64,000 nt of DNA from Bacteroides ihuae (GCF_900104585.1 NZ_FNVX01000005.1:806001-870000); one strand, 5' to 3'. Counted from the first letter of the stretch, positions 18,862 to 30,834 are shown. Translations and numbers: made by a program. Notes: generated by a model not told the origin, from the sequence alone.

Positions 18862-21339
18862 TTATAAGGCTCCTTTAAAAGTTTCAAAGACCAATTCAAC
18901 TTGTTCATCTTTGCTTAATTTCAAATCGAAAAAAGTCACTGGGTATTGATATACCTGAACTTGTTTATCGCTAATCACTTTAACTGAAGAAATTCCTTTT
19001 GGTATTTTGACTCTAAATTTATTTGCGTTTGTTGCTTTTATAGTGGCTAATGTTGCTTTCCCCTCTTTCCAATGAAGACTTACTCCAGCTCCACCACGTA
19101 CTTTGAATCCTTGGAAACTTCCTTCTTTCCATGATGTCGGCAGTGCAGGTAAGAAGTCTATAAAACCATCATGACTTTGCAATAGCATTTCTCCAATACC
19201 TGACGTGCCTCCCCAATTACCATCCATCTGGAAAGGAGGATGCGAACAAAACAAATTAGGAAAAGTCCCGCTTCCTCTTTGTTCAGGTGTTTCGGGAGCA
19301 TAAGCCGGAATCAATAAGCTTTTAAACAACTTATATGCTCGGTCGCCATCACCTAAACGTGCCCAAAAGTTAATTTTCCATGCACGGCTCCAGCCTGTAC
19401 CTTCGTCGCCTCGACGATTGAGCGTTGAGCGGCAAGCTTCTGCCAATTCAGGTGTCTTTGTCAGTGTAATCTGATTGCCGGGATGCAATCCGTAAAGATG
19501 GGATACATGCCGATGGTGTATATCTGTTTCTTTATAATCTTCTAACCATTCCATTAGGTAGCCCTCTTTGCTTATCTGCAGTGGTGGAAGTTGTTTACGC
19601 GCACTTTCCAGCTGGCGTCTATAACTACTGTCGACACCAAGAATGCGAGATGCTTCTATTACGTTAGTGTAGAGTTCATTCACTAGCTCAGTATCCATCG
19701 TTGGCCCCATGCACACGCTGATGGGTGTTTTATCATCACCCATATAAAAAGAGTTTTCGGGCGAAGAAGTAGGAGCGGTTACCAACCATCCATGAGTAGG
19801 TTCTTTAACCATCGTTGAGAGGAAAAACTCTGAGGCTCCTTTCATTACGGGATATACTTCCTTTAGGTATTTTTTATCTCCATTGTAGAGATAATGTTCC
19901 CATAGATGCGCACATAGCCATGCACCACCCGTATTTGTGGCTCCCCATGAAGGGCGTTCGCCCGGTGCGGTAAATTGCCATACGTTGGTCATCATGTGTG
20001 CCACCCATCCTTTGGCATCTTTGCCATAAAACGCTTTGGCTGTGAGTTCTCCACTCTTAACTAGCCCTTTAGTTAACTCTATAAGCGGTAGATGTAGTTC
20101 TGACAAGTTGCCTTGTTCCACAGGCCAATGATTCATTTGCACATTAATGTTCAGATGATAATCGCCATTCCATGGCGTGCTGCATTCATTGGCCCATAAT
20201 CCTTGTAAATTAGGTGGGAGTGATCCCGGACGGGTGCTACTAATAAGTAGGTAACGCCCATAATTGTAATAGAGCGCTGCTAGTGCAGGATCATCTTCTT
20301 TTTGAAAACGACGGATGCGTTCGTCAGTAGGCAATTGCCAAGGACCTTCTGCATCATTGGCATAATCATCCTTTCCGATAAAGAGCGATGTGCGTTTAAA
20401 AAGTTTCTGATATTCGTTGATATATTCTTTTTTTAAATCACTGTAGGGAAGTGCCGCTATATCTCTTAGTTGTTGATCGGCTTGCTTTCGGTATTCCTTA
20501 TTCTCGAAACTAGTTGCAGCAGACAGATAGATGGTCGCTACGTCGGCATTTTGAATTTGTATACCTTTATCGGTGACACTGATGCATTCTTTTGGAGCAT
20601 TGACTACCATCTTTACGATGAAACGTACTCCTTCCACTCCCTCTTTTCCACTATCTAAACTTCCTTCCATGATCAGTGTGTCGCCACATGTTTTCACTGT
20701 TGCCCGTTCAGGACGATTTAACTGCGCTAAAAATGAAATCTGTTTCTCGCCGGGATTGAGTGGAGTACTCAAGCGAATTACCATCGCATCTTTAGAATGC
20801 GACACAAAATAGGTACGTACATAATTGAGACCTTTAGTGAAGTGTGTAGCAGACAAACCTTGTTCTAAATCTAAAAAACGCTTGTATGCTTTGCTGCGAG
20901 AAGGTGTATTGTAATAATATTCAATATCCAGATTGCCCAACATTTGATAGGCTCCGTATGTACCGCCTTTCTCTGGTTTTACCGGAACGAAGTGTTGATA
21001 CATCAATTCTTGCGCTTCTTTATTTTTGCCTTGAAATAAAAGTTCTCTGATGGCCGGCAAATAAGAAGAGGCTTCAGAATTGTTGTAGTCTGCTTTCGAT
21101 CCACTCCACATGGTGATGTCATTCAAAACAATACGTTCTTTTTCAACACCTCCATCAGGCATCATTCCCAATCGACCGTTGCCTAGAGGTAATGTTTCTT
21201 CCCATTGAGTGGCAGGTTTATTATACCATAGGGTATTATTAATTTGAGAGATAAGTTTTTGACCATCTTCGGCATATATTGTATTTATTGCCGCGAGGCT
21301 GAGTAGGAATAGAGTTAGTAATTGCTTCTTTCTTATCAT
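18862..21339 (-). CDS. Glycoside hydrolase family 95 (alpha-L-fucosidase-like), secreted
   Basis: An 825-residue exported enzyme. I chose the ATG at 21339 because it opens a clean signal peptide (MIRKKQLLTLFLLSLAAINTIYAEDG); the upstream in-frame ATG would run into dgkA. Features: N-terminal beta domain (LWYNKPATQWEETLPLGNGRLG), an (alpha/alpha)6 catalytic domain with HLNINVQMNHWPVE and SSPENSFYMG, and FQMDGNWGGTSGI. These match the Asn pair, the Glu and the Asp region known in the GH95 fucosidase AfcA. The family removes fucose (some members galactose) from glycans such as host or plant xyloglucan. It is third in an operon with rel and dgkA, with no SusCD pair nearby. Confidence 0.9.
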   Translation of the reverse strand: MIRKKQLLTLFLLSLAAINTIYAEDGQKLISQINNTLWYNKPATQWEETLPLGNGRLGMMPDGGVEKERIVLNDITMWSGSKADYNNSEASSYLPAIRELLFQGKNKEAQELMYQHFVPVKPEKGGTYGAYQMLGNLDIEYYYNTPSRSKAYKRFLDLEQGLSATHFTKGLNYVRTYFVSHSKDAMVIRLSTPLNPGEKQISFLAQLNRPERATVKTCGDTLIMEGSLDSGKEGVEGVRFIVKMVVNAPKECISVTDKGIQIQNADVATIYLSAATSFENKEYRKQADQQLRDIAALPYSDLKKEYINEYQKLFKRTSLFIGKDDYANDAEGPWQLPTDERIRRFQKEDDPALAALYYNYGRYLLISSTRPGSLPPNLQGLWANECSTPWNGDYHLNINVQMNHWPVEQGNLSELHLPLIELTKGLVKSGELTAKAFYGKDAKGWVAHMMTNVWQFTAPGERPSWGATNTGGAWLCAHLWEHYLYNGDKKYLKEVYPVMKGASEFFLSTMVKEPTHGWLVTAPTSSPENSFYMGDDKTPISVCMGPTMDTELVNELYTNVIEASRILGVDSSYRRQLESARKQLPPLQISKEGYLMEWLEDYKETDIHHRHVSHLYGLHPGNQITLTKTPELAEACRSTLNRRGDEGTGWSRAWKINFWARLGDGDRAYKLFKSLLIPAYAPETPEQRGSGTFPNLFCSHPPFQMDGNWGGTSGIGEMLLQSHDGFIDFLPALPTSWKEGSFQGFKVRGGAGVSLHWKEGKATLATIKATNANKFRVKIPKGISSVKVISDKQVQVYQYPVTFFDLKLSKDEQVELVFETFKGAL

Positions 21340-21365
21340 ACCTTGATGTGTTTTTGATGGTGAAA

Positions 21366-21770
21366 TTAAATAAAATAGGGCATAAAGATGAGTAATCCTA
21401 TTATTGCTGCAACGATGGCACAAATTAATACGGCACCTGCCGCTATATCTTTTACATCACCTGCAATAGGATTTTTTTTTGGCGAAACGAGGTTCACCAA
21501 GCGCTCGATAGCAGTATTAAACGCCTCGGCAGCAAGCACCAATCCGAAGCAAAAAAGAACGGCTATCCATTCCATTCGGTTGATATTAAAATAGAAACCT
21601 GCAATTGTTACCACTACGATTGCGCAACAATGAAACCATCCATTACGCTCTGTACGGAGAAAGCTAATGATTCCTTTCGTGGCATAAAAGAAACCTTTAA
21701 GAAATTGAGTAAATAGACTTTTTTGTTTTGTCTCTTGCTCCACGGTAGTCTCCTTAATGCATGTTTTCAT
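21366..21770 (-). CDS. dgkA: Diacylglycerol/undecaprenol kinase, DgkA family
   Basis: A 134-residue membrane protein with three to four hydrophobic helices. The catalytic signature is visible as LAAEAFNTAIERLVNLV, followed by DIAAGAVLICA. Members phosphorylate diacylglycerol or undecaprenol at the inner membrane. A cytoplasmic N-terminal tail of about 30 residues precedes the core. Its ATG shares one base with the rel stop codon, so it is translated with rel. Confidence 0.92.
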   Translation of the reverse strand: MKTCIKETTVEQETKQKSLFTQFLKGFFYATKGIISFLRTERNGWFHCCAIVVVTIAGFYFNINRMEWIAVLFCFGLVLAAEAFNTAIERLVNLVSPKKNPIAGDVKDIAAGAVLICAIVAAIIGLLIFMPYFI

Positions 21771-23980
21771 TAGCTTCTGTTTACCTGCTTTACCCCTTTG
21801 ACTGTTCTCAGTTTTTTTATAAGAGCTTCGAGTCGTCCGGTATCGCTTACCATGATAGTGAGAGTACCTGAAAAAAGGCCATCATTGGATTCAACGCTAA
21901 TAGAGCGTAGTGCGATTCCATTCTCTTTAGATATGACAGAGGTGATATTGGTAACAATACCTATATCATCGTGCCCCACTACTCGGAGAGTAATGGGATA
22001 TTGTGTACCTTGCGATTTACCGGCCCAACGTGCTTTTACTATGCGGTAACCAAAACGTTCCATCATCTGGTGCGCATTGGGGCAGTCGTGGCGATGAATT
22101 TTTATTCCTCCCGATACAGTTACGAATCCAAAAACCTCATCCCCATAGATTGGATTACAGCATTTGGCAAGTTTAAAGTCAATACCTTTTAGATTCTGAT
22201 CGATGACCAACACATCTTCTTTTCCCGCAGTCTCGTCTATTTGATTCTGAAGGTTATATCCTTCTGCACTACGATATACGAGGTCTTCATGCGGATCATT
22301 CTCTCGTCTTTTCTGTTCGATATATTTATCTAAAAGATCATTTACTTCCAGTGAGCCTTCTGCTATCTTTTGGTAGAACTCCGTAACGGTTTTGTATCCC
22401 ATCCGTTTGATAAGACGCATCATCACACCTTCGTCATACTCCATTTTACGATTCTTGAACTTCCGTTCAATGGTTTCTTTCGCAAAATCATGCTGTTTGG
22501 AAGCCATTTCTTTAAGAGCCTGACGAATTTTGGTTCGTGCTTTTGAGGTAGTGACGATATTCAGCCAGTCTTGCTTTGGAGTTTGAGTGTTCGATGTCAT
22601 TATCTCAACTTGGTCTCCACTATTCAATTTTTGTTTTAGCTGGACATTTTTGCCATTTACTTTTGCTCCAATACATTTGCTCCCCAGTTTGCTGTGTATG
22701 TGAAAAGCAAAATCGAGTACTGTAGCACCAGCAGCTAGTTTGAACAGATCACCTTTGGGGGTAAAGACAAAGACCTCATCCTCATACAAGTCCATTTTAA
22801 ACTGATCCATTACTTTCATGGAATCAGCATCGGGGTTTTCCAGAGCCTCACGAACAGAAGTTAGCCATTCGTCCAGTCCCGTTTCCCCTTTAACTCCTTT
22901 GTATCTCCAATGAGCAGCCAATCCTCGTTCGGCTATTTCATCCATGCGGCGGGTACGGATTTGTACTTCTACCCATTTTCCTTCGGGGCCCATCACAGTG
23001 ATATGCAATGATTCATAACCATTGCTTTTAGGAATGGAGAGCCAGTCGCGTAGCCTTTTGGGGTTAGGTTGATACATATCTGTTACGATAGAATATACTT
23101 GCCAACACTCTTGCTTTTCTTTATCGGGATCAGCATCGATAATGATGCGGATGGCAAACAAATCGTAAATACCTTCAAAAGGTGTTTTTTGCTTTTGTAT
23201 TTTGTTCCAGATGGAATGTATGGACTTTGTTCTTCCTTTAATGTCGAATTTCAACCCGGTATCCTCTACCTTTTTCTGAATTGGTTCAATGAATGAAGCA
23301 ATATAGGTGTCTCGAGAAGACTTTGTCTCGTTGAGTTTATCTTTAATGAAGTAATAGGTTTCTCGTTGCGTGTATTTTAAGGAAAGATCTTCTAATTCGG
23401 ATTTTAGCTTGTAAAGCCCTAACTTATGCGCTAAAGGGGCATATAGATAGACAGATTCATTGGCAATCTTCAAACGATCTTCGTTGTTTTCTGTGTTCTT
23501 GATTAGCCGCATAATGTTCACTCGGTCGGCAATCATAATCAATATCACTCGCATGTCTTCGGCAAATGAAAGCAGAAGATTGCGAAAGTTTTCTGACTCA
23601 ATAGCTGCACTTTTTGCGTATAAATCATTTGCTTTAACTAAACCTTTAATAATGCTTGCCACATCACCTCCGAATTCAGATTTAATTGCTTCAAGTGTAA
23701 CTGTGTTATTCTTAATAATATCGTGTAGCATAATACCTATGAGGCAAGAACCTTTCATTCCTATTTCATCGGCTACGATTACAGCTGTTTGCATATCCCT
23801 AATAATGGGATTCATTCCAAAATTATTGCGTTGTAAGTTATTGTTATTGACTGCTGATATAAGATGTTTTCTTAGTTTTCGTGCATCCTCTTTAGCAATG
23901 CTGTCTCCAGCAGATTGCAAGAGCTTCTTATATAAAGCAAGTAATTCTTTTTTTTCTGTTTTTGTGAAAAATGCATTCAT
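21770..23980 (-). CDS. RelA/SpoT-family (p)ppGpp synthetase with degenerate hydrolase site
   Basis: A 736-residue multidomain protein: HD-like domain (about 20-190), synthetase domain (about 225-370, with IPKSNGYESLH and VEVQIRTRRMDEIAERGLAAHW), TGS domain (VFTPKGDLFKLAAGATVLDFAFHIH, about 400-460), a Cys-containing middle part (KLAKCCNPI) and a C-terminal ACT domain. It makes the stringent-response alarmone from GTP or GDP plus ATP. The hydrolase motif normally HDxxED reads HDIIKN (H86, D87, then K90 and N91 where E and D are expected), and the usual early His-Pro is not evident, so hydrolysis is probably lost. The loop before IPK reads RLRD, closer to the RxKD of bifunctional enzymes than EFDD of E. 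coli RelA. Confidence 0.93.
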   Translation of the reverse strand: MNAFFTKTEKKELLALYKKLLQSAGDSIAKEDARKLRKHLISAVNNNNLQRNNFGMNPIIRDMQTAVIVADEIGMKGSCLIGIMLHDIIKNNTVTLEAIKSEFGGDVASIIKGLVKANDLYAKSAAIESENFRNLLLSFAEDMRVILIMIADRVNIMRLIKNTENNEDRLKIANESVYLYAPLAHKLGLYKLKSELEDLSLKYTQRETYYFIKDKLNETKSSRDTYIASFIEPIQKKVEDTGLKFDIKGRTKSIHSIWNKIQKQKTPFEGIYDLFAIRIIIDADPDKEKQECWQVYSIVTDMYQPNPKRLRDWLSIPKSNGYESLHITVMGPEGKWVEVQIRTRRMDEIAERGLAAHWRYKGVKGETGLDEWLTSVREALENPDADSMKVMDQFKMDLYEDEVFVFTPKGDLFKLAAGATVLDFAFHIHSKLGSKCIGAKVNGKNVQLKQKLNSGDQVEIMTSNTQTPKQDWLNIVTTSKARTKIRQALKEMASKQHDFAKETIERKFKNRKMEYDEGVMMRLIKRMGYKTVTEFYQKIAEGSLEVNDLLDKYIEQKRRENDPHEDLVYRSAEGYNLQNQIDETAGKEDVLVIDQNLKGIDFKLAKCCNPIYGDEVFGFVTVSGGIKIHRHDCPNAHQMMERFGYRIVKARWAGKSQGTQYPITLRVVGHDDIGIVTNITSVISKENGIALRSISVESNDGLFSGTLTIMVSDTGRLEALIKKLRTVKGVKQVNRS

Positions 23981-24002
23981 AATTTGCCGAAGTATTAATA
24001 TG

Positions 24003-24010
24003 CAAAGCTA
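24003..24010 (-). promoter_or_regulatory. Promoter -7 box for the rel operon
   Basis: Reverse strand TAGCTTTG followed by C, 23 bases before the rel ATG at 23980. Confidence 0.65.
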
Positions 24011-24134
24011 ATTCTATTGATTTTACCATATTTATGTTACAACAGTATTTTAGTACCGAGGTTATGGTGTATAAATTTCGTTGTAAAAATAGCTTTTTTT
24101 GTTTAGTATGCCGCACAAAGTAAATAACATTTTG

Positions 24135-24142
24135 TATTTTTG
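24135..24142 (+). promoter_or_regulatory. Promoter -7 box for the DUF4301-like gene
   Basis: TATTTTTG followed by GG, 27 bases before the ATG at 24169. Confidence 0.55.
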
Positions 24143-24168
24143 GGCATCAATTAATAAAATTACATAGG

Positions 24169-25686
24169 ATGATTACACTACAAGACAAAGAATTGCTTGC
24201 TAAGAAGGGTATCACCGAATCTCAGATATCCGAACAACTAGCATGTTTCCGGACTGGGTTTCCTTATTTGAAATTAAGCGCAGCAGCATCTATAGAACGA
24301 GGCGTTTTATCACCTGAAGCTAGTGATGAAAAGTGCTATCTTAAATCATGGGAAGATTACACTCATACGGATAAAACGATAGTTAAATTTGTTCCTGCAT
24401 CTGGTGCAGCCAGTCGAATGTTTAAAGACTTATTTGAGTTTTTGACTGCAGAATATAATAAACCTACCACTAATTTTGAAGTAACCTTTTTTACAAATCT
24501 CACTAAGTTTGCTTTCTATAATGATTTGGATGTGGCTTGTCTCAAGATAGAAGGTAAATCAATATCTTCTCTCTTGGCTGATGAAAATTATAAAGCAGTA
24601 GTGAATGCATTGCTTTCTGAGACAGGATTAAATTATGGTGGACTGCCAAAAGGGTTATTGAAATTCCATAAATACGAGGATGGTGTACGTACTCCCTTAG
24701 AAGAGCACTTAGTAGAAGGTGCTTTGTACGCTACCGGCAATAGCTCCCATGTTAATGTCCATTTCACAGTCTCTGCTGAACATCGCACTCTCTTTAAAGA
24801 ATTGGCTGAAGAAAAAGTAGATGCTTATGGCCAAAAATATGATAGAAGTTATAATGTTACTTTTTCTGAACAGAAGTCGAACACAGATACTATAGCTGCC
24901 GATATGAAGAATGAACCTTTTCGCGATAAGGACAAATTATTCTTTCGTCCTGGAGGTCATGGAGCATTGATTGAAAACCTGAACGACTTAGATGCAGATA
25001 TTCTATTCATTAAGAATATAGATAATGTAGTGCCCGATAAGTTGAAGGAGGACACGGTACGATATAAAAAACTTCTAGCAGGGGTATTGGTTACGCTGCA
25101 AAAGCAGGTATTTGAATATATGGAGTTACTTGATAGTGGACAATACACACACGAGCAGGTGCTAGAGGTCCTTCAATTTTTGCAGAAAAAGCTTTTCTGT
25201 AAAAATCCAGAGACGAATATATTGGAAGATGTGGAACTTGTACTTTATCTGAGGAGCAAACTAAATCGTCCGATGCGCGTTTGTGGGATGGTTAAAAATG
25301 TAGGTGAACCAGGTGGGGGACCATTTCTTGCGTACAATCAAGATGGAACCATTTCGTTGCAAATATTAGAAAGCTCGCAGATAGACATGACAAATCCTAT
25401 AAGCAAGGAAATGTTTGAAAAAGGAAGTTACTTTAATCCGGTGGATTTGGTCTGTGCTGTTCGTGATTATAAAGGACATAAATTTGATTTAAGTAAGTTT
25501 GTAGATAAAGCTACTGGCTTCATTTCTTATAAATCAAAAAACGGAAAAGAGCTCAAAGCTCTTGAATTACCTGGATTATGGAACGGAGCAATGAGCGATT
25601 GGAACACAGTGTTTGTTGAAGTACCTCTAACAACGTTTAATCCCGTGAAGACAGTAAATGATTTATTGCGTGATCAGCATCAATAA
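24169..25686 (+). CDS. DUF4301-like conserved protein
   Basis: A 505-residue soluble protein with no signal peptide. It resembles a Bacteroidetes family annotated as DUF4301. Glycine-rich motifs (FVPASGAASRMFKDL at about 76-90; FFRPGGHGALIENLNDLDADILFIKNIDNV at about 262-291; MVKNVGEPGGGPFLA at about 378-392) recall the layout of UTP-sugar uridylyltransferases, where a similar PGGHG loop binds nucleotide. A nucleotidyltransferase role is therefore an inference only. It is followed by purT with an 84-base gap. Confidence 0.75.
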   Translation: MITLQDKELLAKKGITESQISEQLACFRTGFPYLKLSAAASIERGVLSPEASDEKCYLKSWEDYTHTDKTIVKFVPASGAASRMFKDLFEFLTAEYNKPTTNFEVTFFTNLTKFAFYNDLDVACLKIEGKSISSLLADENYKAVVNALLSETGLNYGGLPKGLLKFHKYEDGVRTPLEEHLVEGALYATGNSSHVNVHFTVSAEHRTLFKELAEEKVDAYGQKYDRSYNVTFSEQKSNTDTIAADMKNEPFRDKDKLFFRPGGHGALIENLNDLDADILFIKNIDNVVPDKLKEDTVRYKKLLAGVLVTLQKQVFEYMELLDSGQYTHEQVLEVLQFLQKKLFCKNPETNILEDVELVLYLRSKLNRPMRVCGMVKNVGEPGGGPFLAYNQDGTISLQILESSQIDMTNPISKEMFEKGSYFNPVDLVCAVRDYKGHKFDLSKFVDKATGFISYKSKNGKELKALELPGLWNGAMSDWNTVFVEVPLTTFNPVKTVNDLLRDQHQ

Positions 25687-25770
25687 AACCATAAATTGTT
25701 AATCAATAGATTAAAGGAACTACATCTTACTGTCATATTTCCGAAGAATATTTTAAAGTTGAAATATAAA

Positions 25771-26937
25771 ATGAAAAAGATACTTTTGCTCGGATCGGGC
25801 GAATTGGGAAAAGAATTTGTTATCTCTGCACAACGTAAAGGACAATATATTATTGCTTGCGATTCGTACGTCGGGGCGCCGGCTATGCAGGTCGCAGATG
25901 AGTACGAAGTACTGGATATGCTTAATGGTGAAGAACTAGAACGTGTAGTAAAGAAACATCAACCAGATATCATTGTTCCAGAAATAGAGGCAATACGTAC
26001 AGAACGTTTGTATGATTTCGAAAAAGGAGGTATTCAGGTTGTTCCAAGTGCGCGTGCAGTGAATTTTACAATGAATCGTAAGGCTATTCGCGATCTTGCC
26101 GCTAAGGAACTAAGGCTTAAAACAGCTCGCTATTTCTATGCTACTTCTTTTGATGAATTGAGAACGGCAGCTGATAAAATAGGTTTTCCTTGTGTTGTGA
26201 AGCCTCTCATGTCCTCGTCCGGCAAAGGACAATCGTTGGTGAAAAGTGCTGATGAGCTGCAACATGCTTGGGAATACGGTTGTAGTGGTAGCCGTGGCGA
26301 TATTCGCGAACTAATTATTGAAGAGTTTATCCGTTTTGATAGTGAGATAACGCTGCTTACCGTAACACAAAAGAATGGCCCGACTCTTTTCTGTCCGCCA
26401 ATAGGTCATGTGCAAAAAGGAGGAGATTATAGAGAAAGCTTTCAACCGGCTCATATTGACCCTGCTCATTTGCTAGAGGCACAGGATATGGCTGATAAAG
26501 TGACACGTTCACTTACAGGCGAAGGTTTGTGGGGAGTAGAGTTCTTTTTAAGTCATGAAAATGGAGTTTATTTTTCAGAATTGTCTCCTCGCCCCCATGA
26601 CACAGGCATGGTAACACTGGCTGGAACACAGAACCTGAATGAATTTGAACTTCATTTGCGGGCAATTCTAGGATGGCCTATTCCTTGCATTAAACAAGAA
26701 AAAATAGGAGTCAGTGCGGTTATTCTTTCAACGATTTCTAGTCAGGAAGCCCCTCAATACAAAGGAATGGAAGAGGTTACTAAAGAGGAAGATACTTATC
26801 TACGCATCTTTGGCAAGCCATTCACTCGAGTAAATCGCCGTATGGGCGTAGTTCTATGTTATGCACCTCTGAATACTGAGATGAATGGATTGCGTGATAA
26901 AGCCAAACGTATAGCGGCTAAGATTGAAGTATATTAA
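25771..26937 (+). CDS. purT: Formate-dependent phosphoribosylglycinamide formyltransferase
   Basis: A 388-residue ATP-grasp enzyme that makes formyl-GAR from GAR, formate and ATP in purine synthesis. I start it at 25771 ([24 protein letters not shown]) because this matches the family N-terminus and length; an in-frame TTG further upstream only adds an unlikely tail. ATP-grasp signatures include [44 protein letters not shown] and [14 protein letters not shown]. Confidence 0.95.
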   Translation: MKKILLLGSGELGKEFVISAQRKGQYIIACDSYVGAPAMQVADEYEVLDMLNGEELERVVKKHQPDIIVPEIEAIRTERLYDFEKGGIQVVPSARAVNFTMNRKAIRDLAAKELRLKTARYFYATSFDELRTAADKIGFPCVVKPLMSSSGKGQSLVKSADELQHAWEYGCSGSRGDIRELIIEEFIRFDSEITLLTVTQKNGPTLFCPPIGHVQKGGDYRESFQPAHIDPAHLLEAQDMADKVTRSLTGEGLWGVEFFLSHENGVYFSELSPRPHDTGMVTLAGTQNLNEFELHLRAILGWPIPCIKQEKIGVSAVILSTISSQEAPQYKGMEEVTKEEDTYLRIFGKPFTRVNRRMGVVLCYAPLNTEMNGLRDKAKRIAAKIEVY

Positions 26938-27116
26938 ATGGAACGTTATATTCATTGTCGATTCTAACTAATTTCAGAATGAGGATCGACTTGTTTCTAT
27001 AACATGTTTACTCTTAATAGGCTTCAATATTGGTCTGTATGGCCTTAAAACAGGGCTAACGAATGTTATCTAAAAACAAAAAAAAAAAAACTGAAACAAG
27101 GATTCATTTTTGTTTC

Positions 27117-27124
27117 TATATTTG
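27117..27124 (+). promoter_or_regulatory. Promoter -7 box for the ATP synthase operon
   Basis: TATATTTG followed by C, 70 bases before the atpD ATG. A run of 13 or so A residues at about 27076-27090 lies upstream. The leader of about 60 nucleotides shows no obvious regulatory fold. Confidence 0.65.
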
Positions 27125-27160
27125 CAAAGTTGTTTGTCTAACTATTGAACAAACAGATAG

Positions 27161-28711
<1,551 letters not shown>

Positions 28712-28756
28712 GCGAGAGGCTTTTAAGAATATTTCAAAGATTATAAAATTTCGATA

Positions 28757-28999
28757 ATGAATCTACATCTAAGTATAGTATCCCCTGAACGAGAATTGTT
28801 TGATGGAGAAGTAACTAGTGTCACTTTTCCGGGTACAATTGGTCTATTTACCATTTTACCTCAGCATGCTCCCATCGTTTCTTCGTTGATTAAAGGTGAG
28901 ATTTTGTATATCAGCGATGGCAAAGAATCTACATTGAATATTCAGGATGGTTTTGTAGAATTGAGTAATGGAATTGTTTCAGCATGTGTTTCATTATAA
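28757..28999 (+). CDS. atpC: F-type ATP synthase subunit epsilon (short form)
   Basis: An 80-residue protein equivalent to the N-terminal beta sandwich of epsilon (LHLSIVSPERELFDGEVTSVTFPGTIGLFTILPQHAPIVSSL). The C-terminal helical hairpin found in many epsilon subunits, which can inhibit ATP hydrolysis, is absent. It belongs to the F1 central stalk and follows atpD by 45 bases. Confidence 0.93.
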   Translation: MNLHLSIVSPERELFDGEVTSVTFPGTIGLFTILPQHAPIVSSLIKGEILYISDGKESTLNIQDGFVELSNGIVSACVSL

Positions 29000-29010
29000 A
29001 CTAAATAAAT

Positions 29011-29436
29011 ATGGGTATAGATAGAATGAAATTTAATTATTTCACTTTTTTATCGCTGTTTACAATACTAACGAGTGCTATAGGAATATTAGTTTTTAAA
29101 TATCTTCTACCTGGTCACTATTTTAGTTGGTTCCCTTTTATACCTGTTTATTTTGCTACACTCGGCGTGTTAACAACTTACATCTCTGATGTTTGTCGGA
29201 AACATGCACCAGAGAAATTGATACATTTGTATTTGGCACTAAAGATACTCTGGATCATATTCTCTATTATTGTTTTGCTTGTTTATTGTGTCGTAGTAAA
29301 CGTCTCTATCAGAGATTTCTTACTCACTTTTATGGCGTTTTATTTAGTAAACTTGATATTTGAGACTTGGTTTTTTTCTGCATTTGAACGGAACCGAAAA
29401 AGAAAAAGAGAGAATGAAAAAGAAAAGATTGCATAA
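29011..29436 (+). CDS. Small membrane protein within the atp operon
   Basis: A 141-residue protein with four predicted transmembrane segments and a strongly basic C-terminal tail (ERNRKRKRENEKEK). Its place between atpC and atpB, with a 23-base overlap into atpB, suggests a role in assembling the Fo sector, similar in position and topology to AtpI, but I see no AtpI signature. The start may instead be the Met at 29026. Confidence 0.75.
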   Translation: MGIDRMKFNYFTFLSLFTILTSAIGILVFKYLLPGHYFSWFPFIPVYFATLGVLTTYISDVCRKHAPEKLIHLYLALKILWIIFSIIVLLVYCVVVNVSIRDFLLTFMAFYLVNLIFETWFFSAFERNRKRKRENEKEKIA

Positions 29437-30508
29437 AATATTTGCCGTAATATTCTTACTGCTTGGCTTTGTTGCACTTCCTGCATCTGCCGAAAGTGAG
29501 CATGAACCTGTAAATGTGAAAGAAATTGTTTTTGGTCATATTGGAGATTCTTATGAATGGCATATCACAACGTGGGGAAATACAGCGATTCGTATTCCTT
29601 TGCCTGTTATAGTCTATAGTCAAACAACAGGTTGGCATTCGTTTATTTCATCTGAATTTGAAGAGAATAGCGGTAACTACGAAGGATTTTCTATTGCACC
29701 TGCAGGCAGTAAATATGAAGGGAAAATTGTAGAGCATGACGCTACTGGTAGCGAGATTCGTCCTTTCGATATCTCTATTACCAAGGTTACACTTTCTTTA
29801 TTAATAAATACTTTCTTATTGGCTTTTATTATTTTAGGTGTTGCTCGTTGGTATAAAAAGAAACAAGCAAGTACTGCAGCTCCTGGTGGTTTTGTCGGTC
29901 TTATGGAGATGTTTATTATGATGATACACGACGATGTGATTAAAAGTTGTGTAGGTCCTAACTATAAAAAGTTTGCACCCTATTTGTTGACCGCATTCTT
30001 TTTTATCTTTATTAATAACATAATGGGGCTCATTCCTTTTTTTCCCGGAGGAGCCAATGTAACTGGTAATATTGCTATTACGCTTGTACTTGCTTTATTT
30101 ACTTTTGTTATAGTGAATGTATTTGGAACTCGTGCTTACTGGAAAGATATTTTTTGGCCGGATGTTCCTTGGTGGCTAAAGGTACCTATACCTATGATGC
30201 CTGTTATCGAATTATTTGGAATATTTACAAAACCATTTGCTCTAATGATTCGTCTTTTTGCAAATATGTTGGCTGGGCACATGGCTATGTTAGTATTGAC
30301 TTGCTTGATTTTTATTTCAGCAAGCATGGGACCATTTATGAATACTAGCCTCACTATCGCTTCGGTGCTCTTTAATATTTTCATGAATCTACTGGAATTA
30401 CTGGTTGCATTCATTCAAGCCTATGTGTTTACGATGCTTTCAGCAGTATTTATAGGTTTGGCTCAAGAAGAACATCATACTCAAGAAGAAAGTGCTTCGG
30501 ATCATTAA
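29414..30508 (+). CDS. atpB: F-type ATP synthase subunit a
   Basis: A 364-residue Fo subunit forming the proton path next to the c ring. I start it at 29414 (MKKKRLHKIF) because that gives an N-terminal hydrophobic signal-like helix (FAVIFLLLGFVALPASAES) and the overlapping longer frame is not family-like. The essential Arg is R280 in MIRLFANMLAGH, and the last helices read LLVAFIQAYVFTMLSAVFIG. The periplasmic N-terminal region of about 100 residues is typical of Bacteroidetes forms. Confidence 0.93.
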   Translation: MKKKRLHKIFAVIFLLLGFVALPASAESEHEPVNVKEIVFGHIGDSYEWHITTWGNTAIRIPLPVIVYSQTTGWHSFISSEFEENSGNYEGFSIAPAGSKYEGKIVEHDATGSEIRPFDISITKVTLSLLINTFLLAFIILGVARWYKKKQASTAAPGGFVGLMEMFIMMIHDDVIKSCVGPNYKKFAPYLLTAFFFIFINNIMGLIPFFPGGANVTGNIAITLVLALFTFVIVNVFGTRAYWKDIFWPDVPWWLKVPIPMMPVIELFGIFTKPFALMIRLFANMLAGHMAMLVLTCLIFISASMGPFMNTSLTIASVLFNIFMNLLELLVAFIQAYVFTMLSAVFIGLAQEEHHTQEESASDH

Positions 30509-30558
30509 CAACTACAATATAAATTTACAGATCAAAAATATCAATAATTTAAAAATAG

Positions 30559-30822
<264 letters not shown>

Positions 30823-30834
30823 CAGACGAAATAT

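Noticed and set aside
21340..21423. Longer GH95 N-terminus starting at 21423
   Set aside because: It overlaps dgkA and puts 28 non-signal residues before a clean signal peptide at 21339.
29360..29413. Longer subunit a start at 29360
   Set aside because: It lies within the preceding gene in another frame and precedes the natural signal-like N-terminus at 29414.
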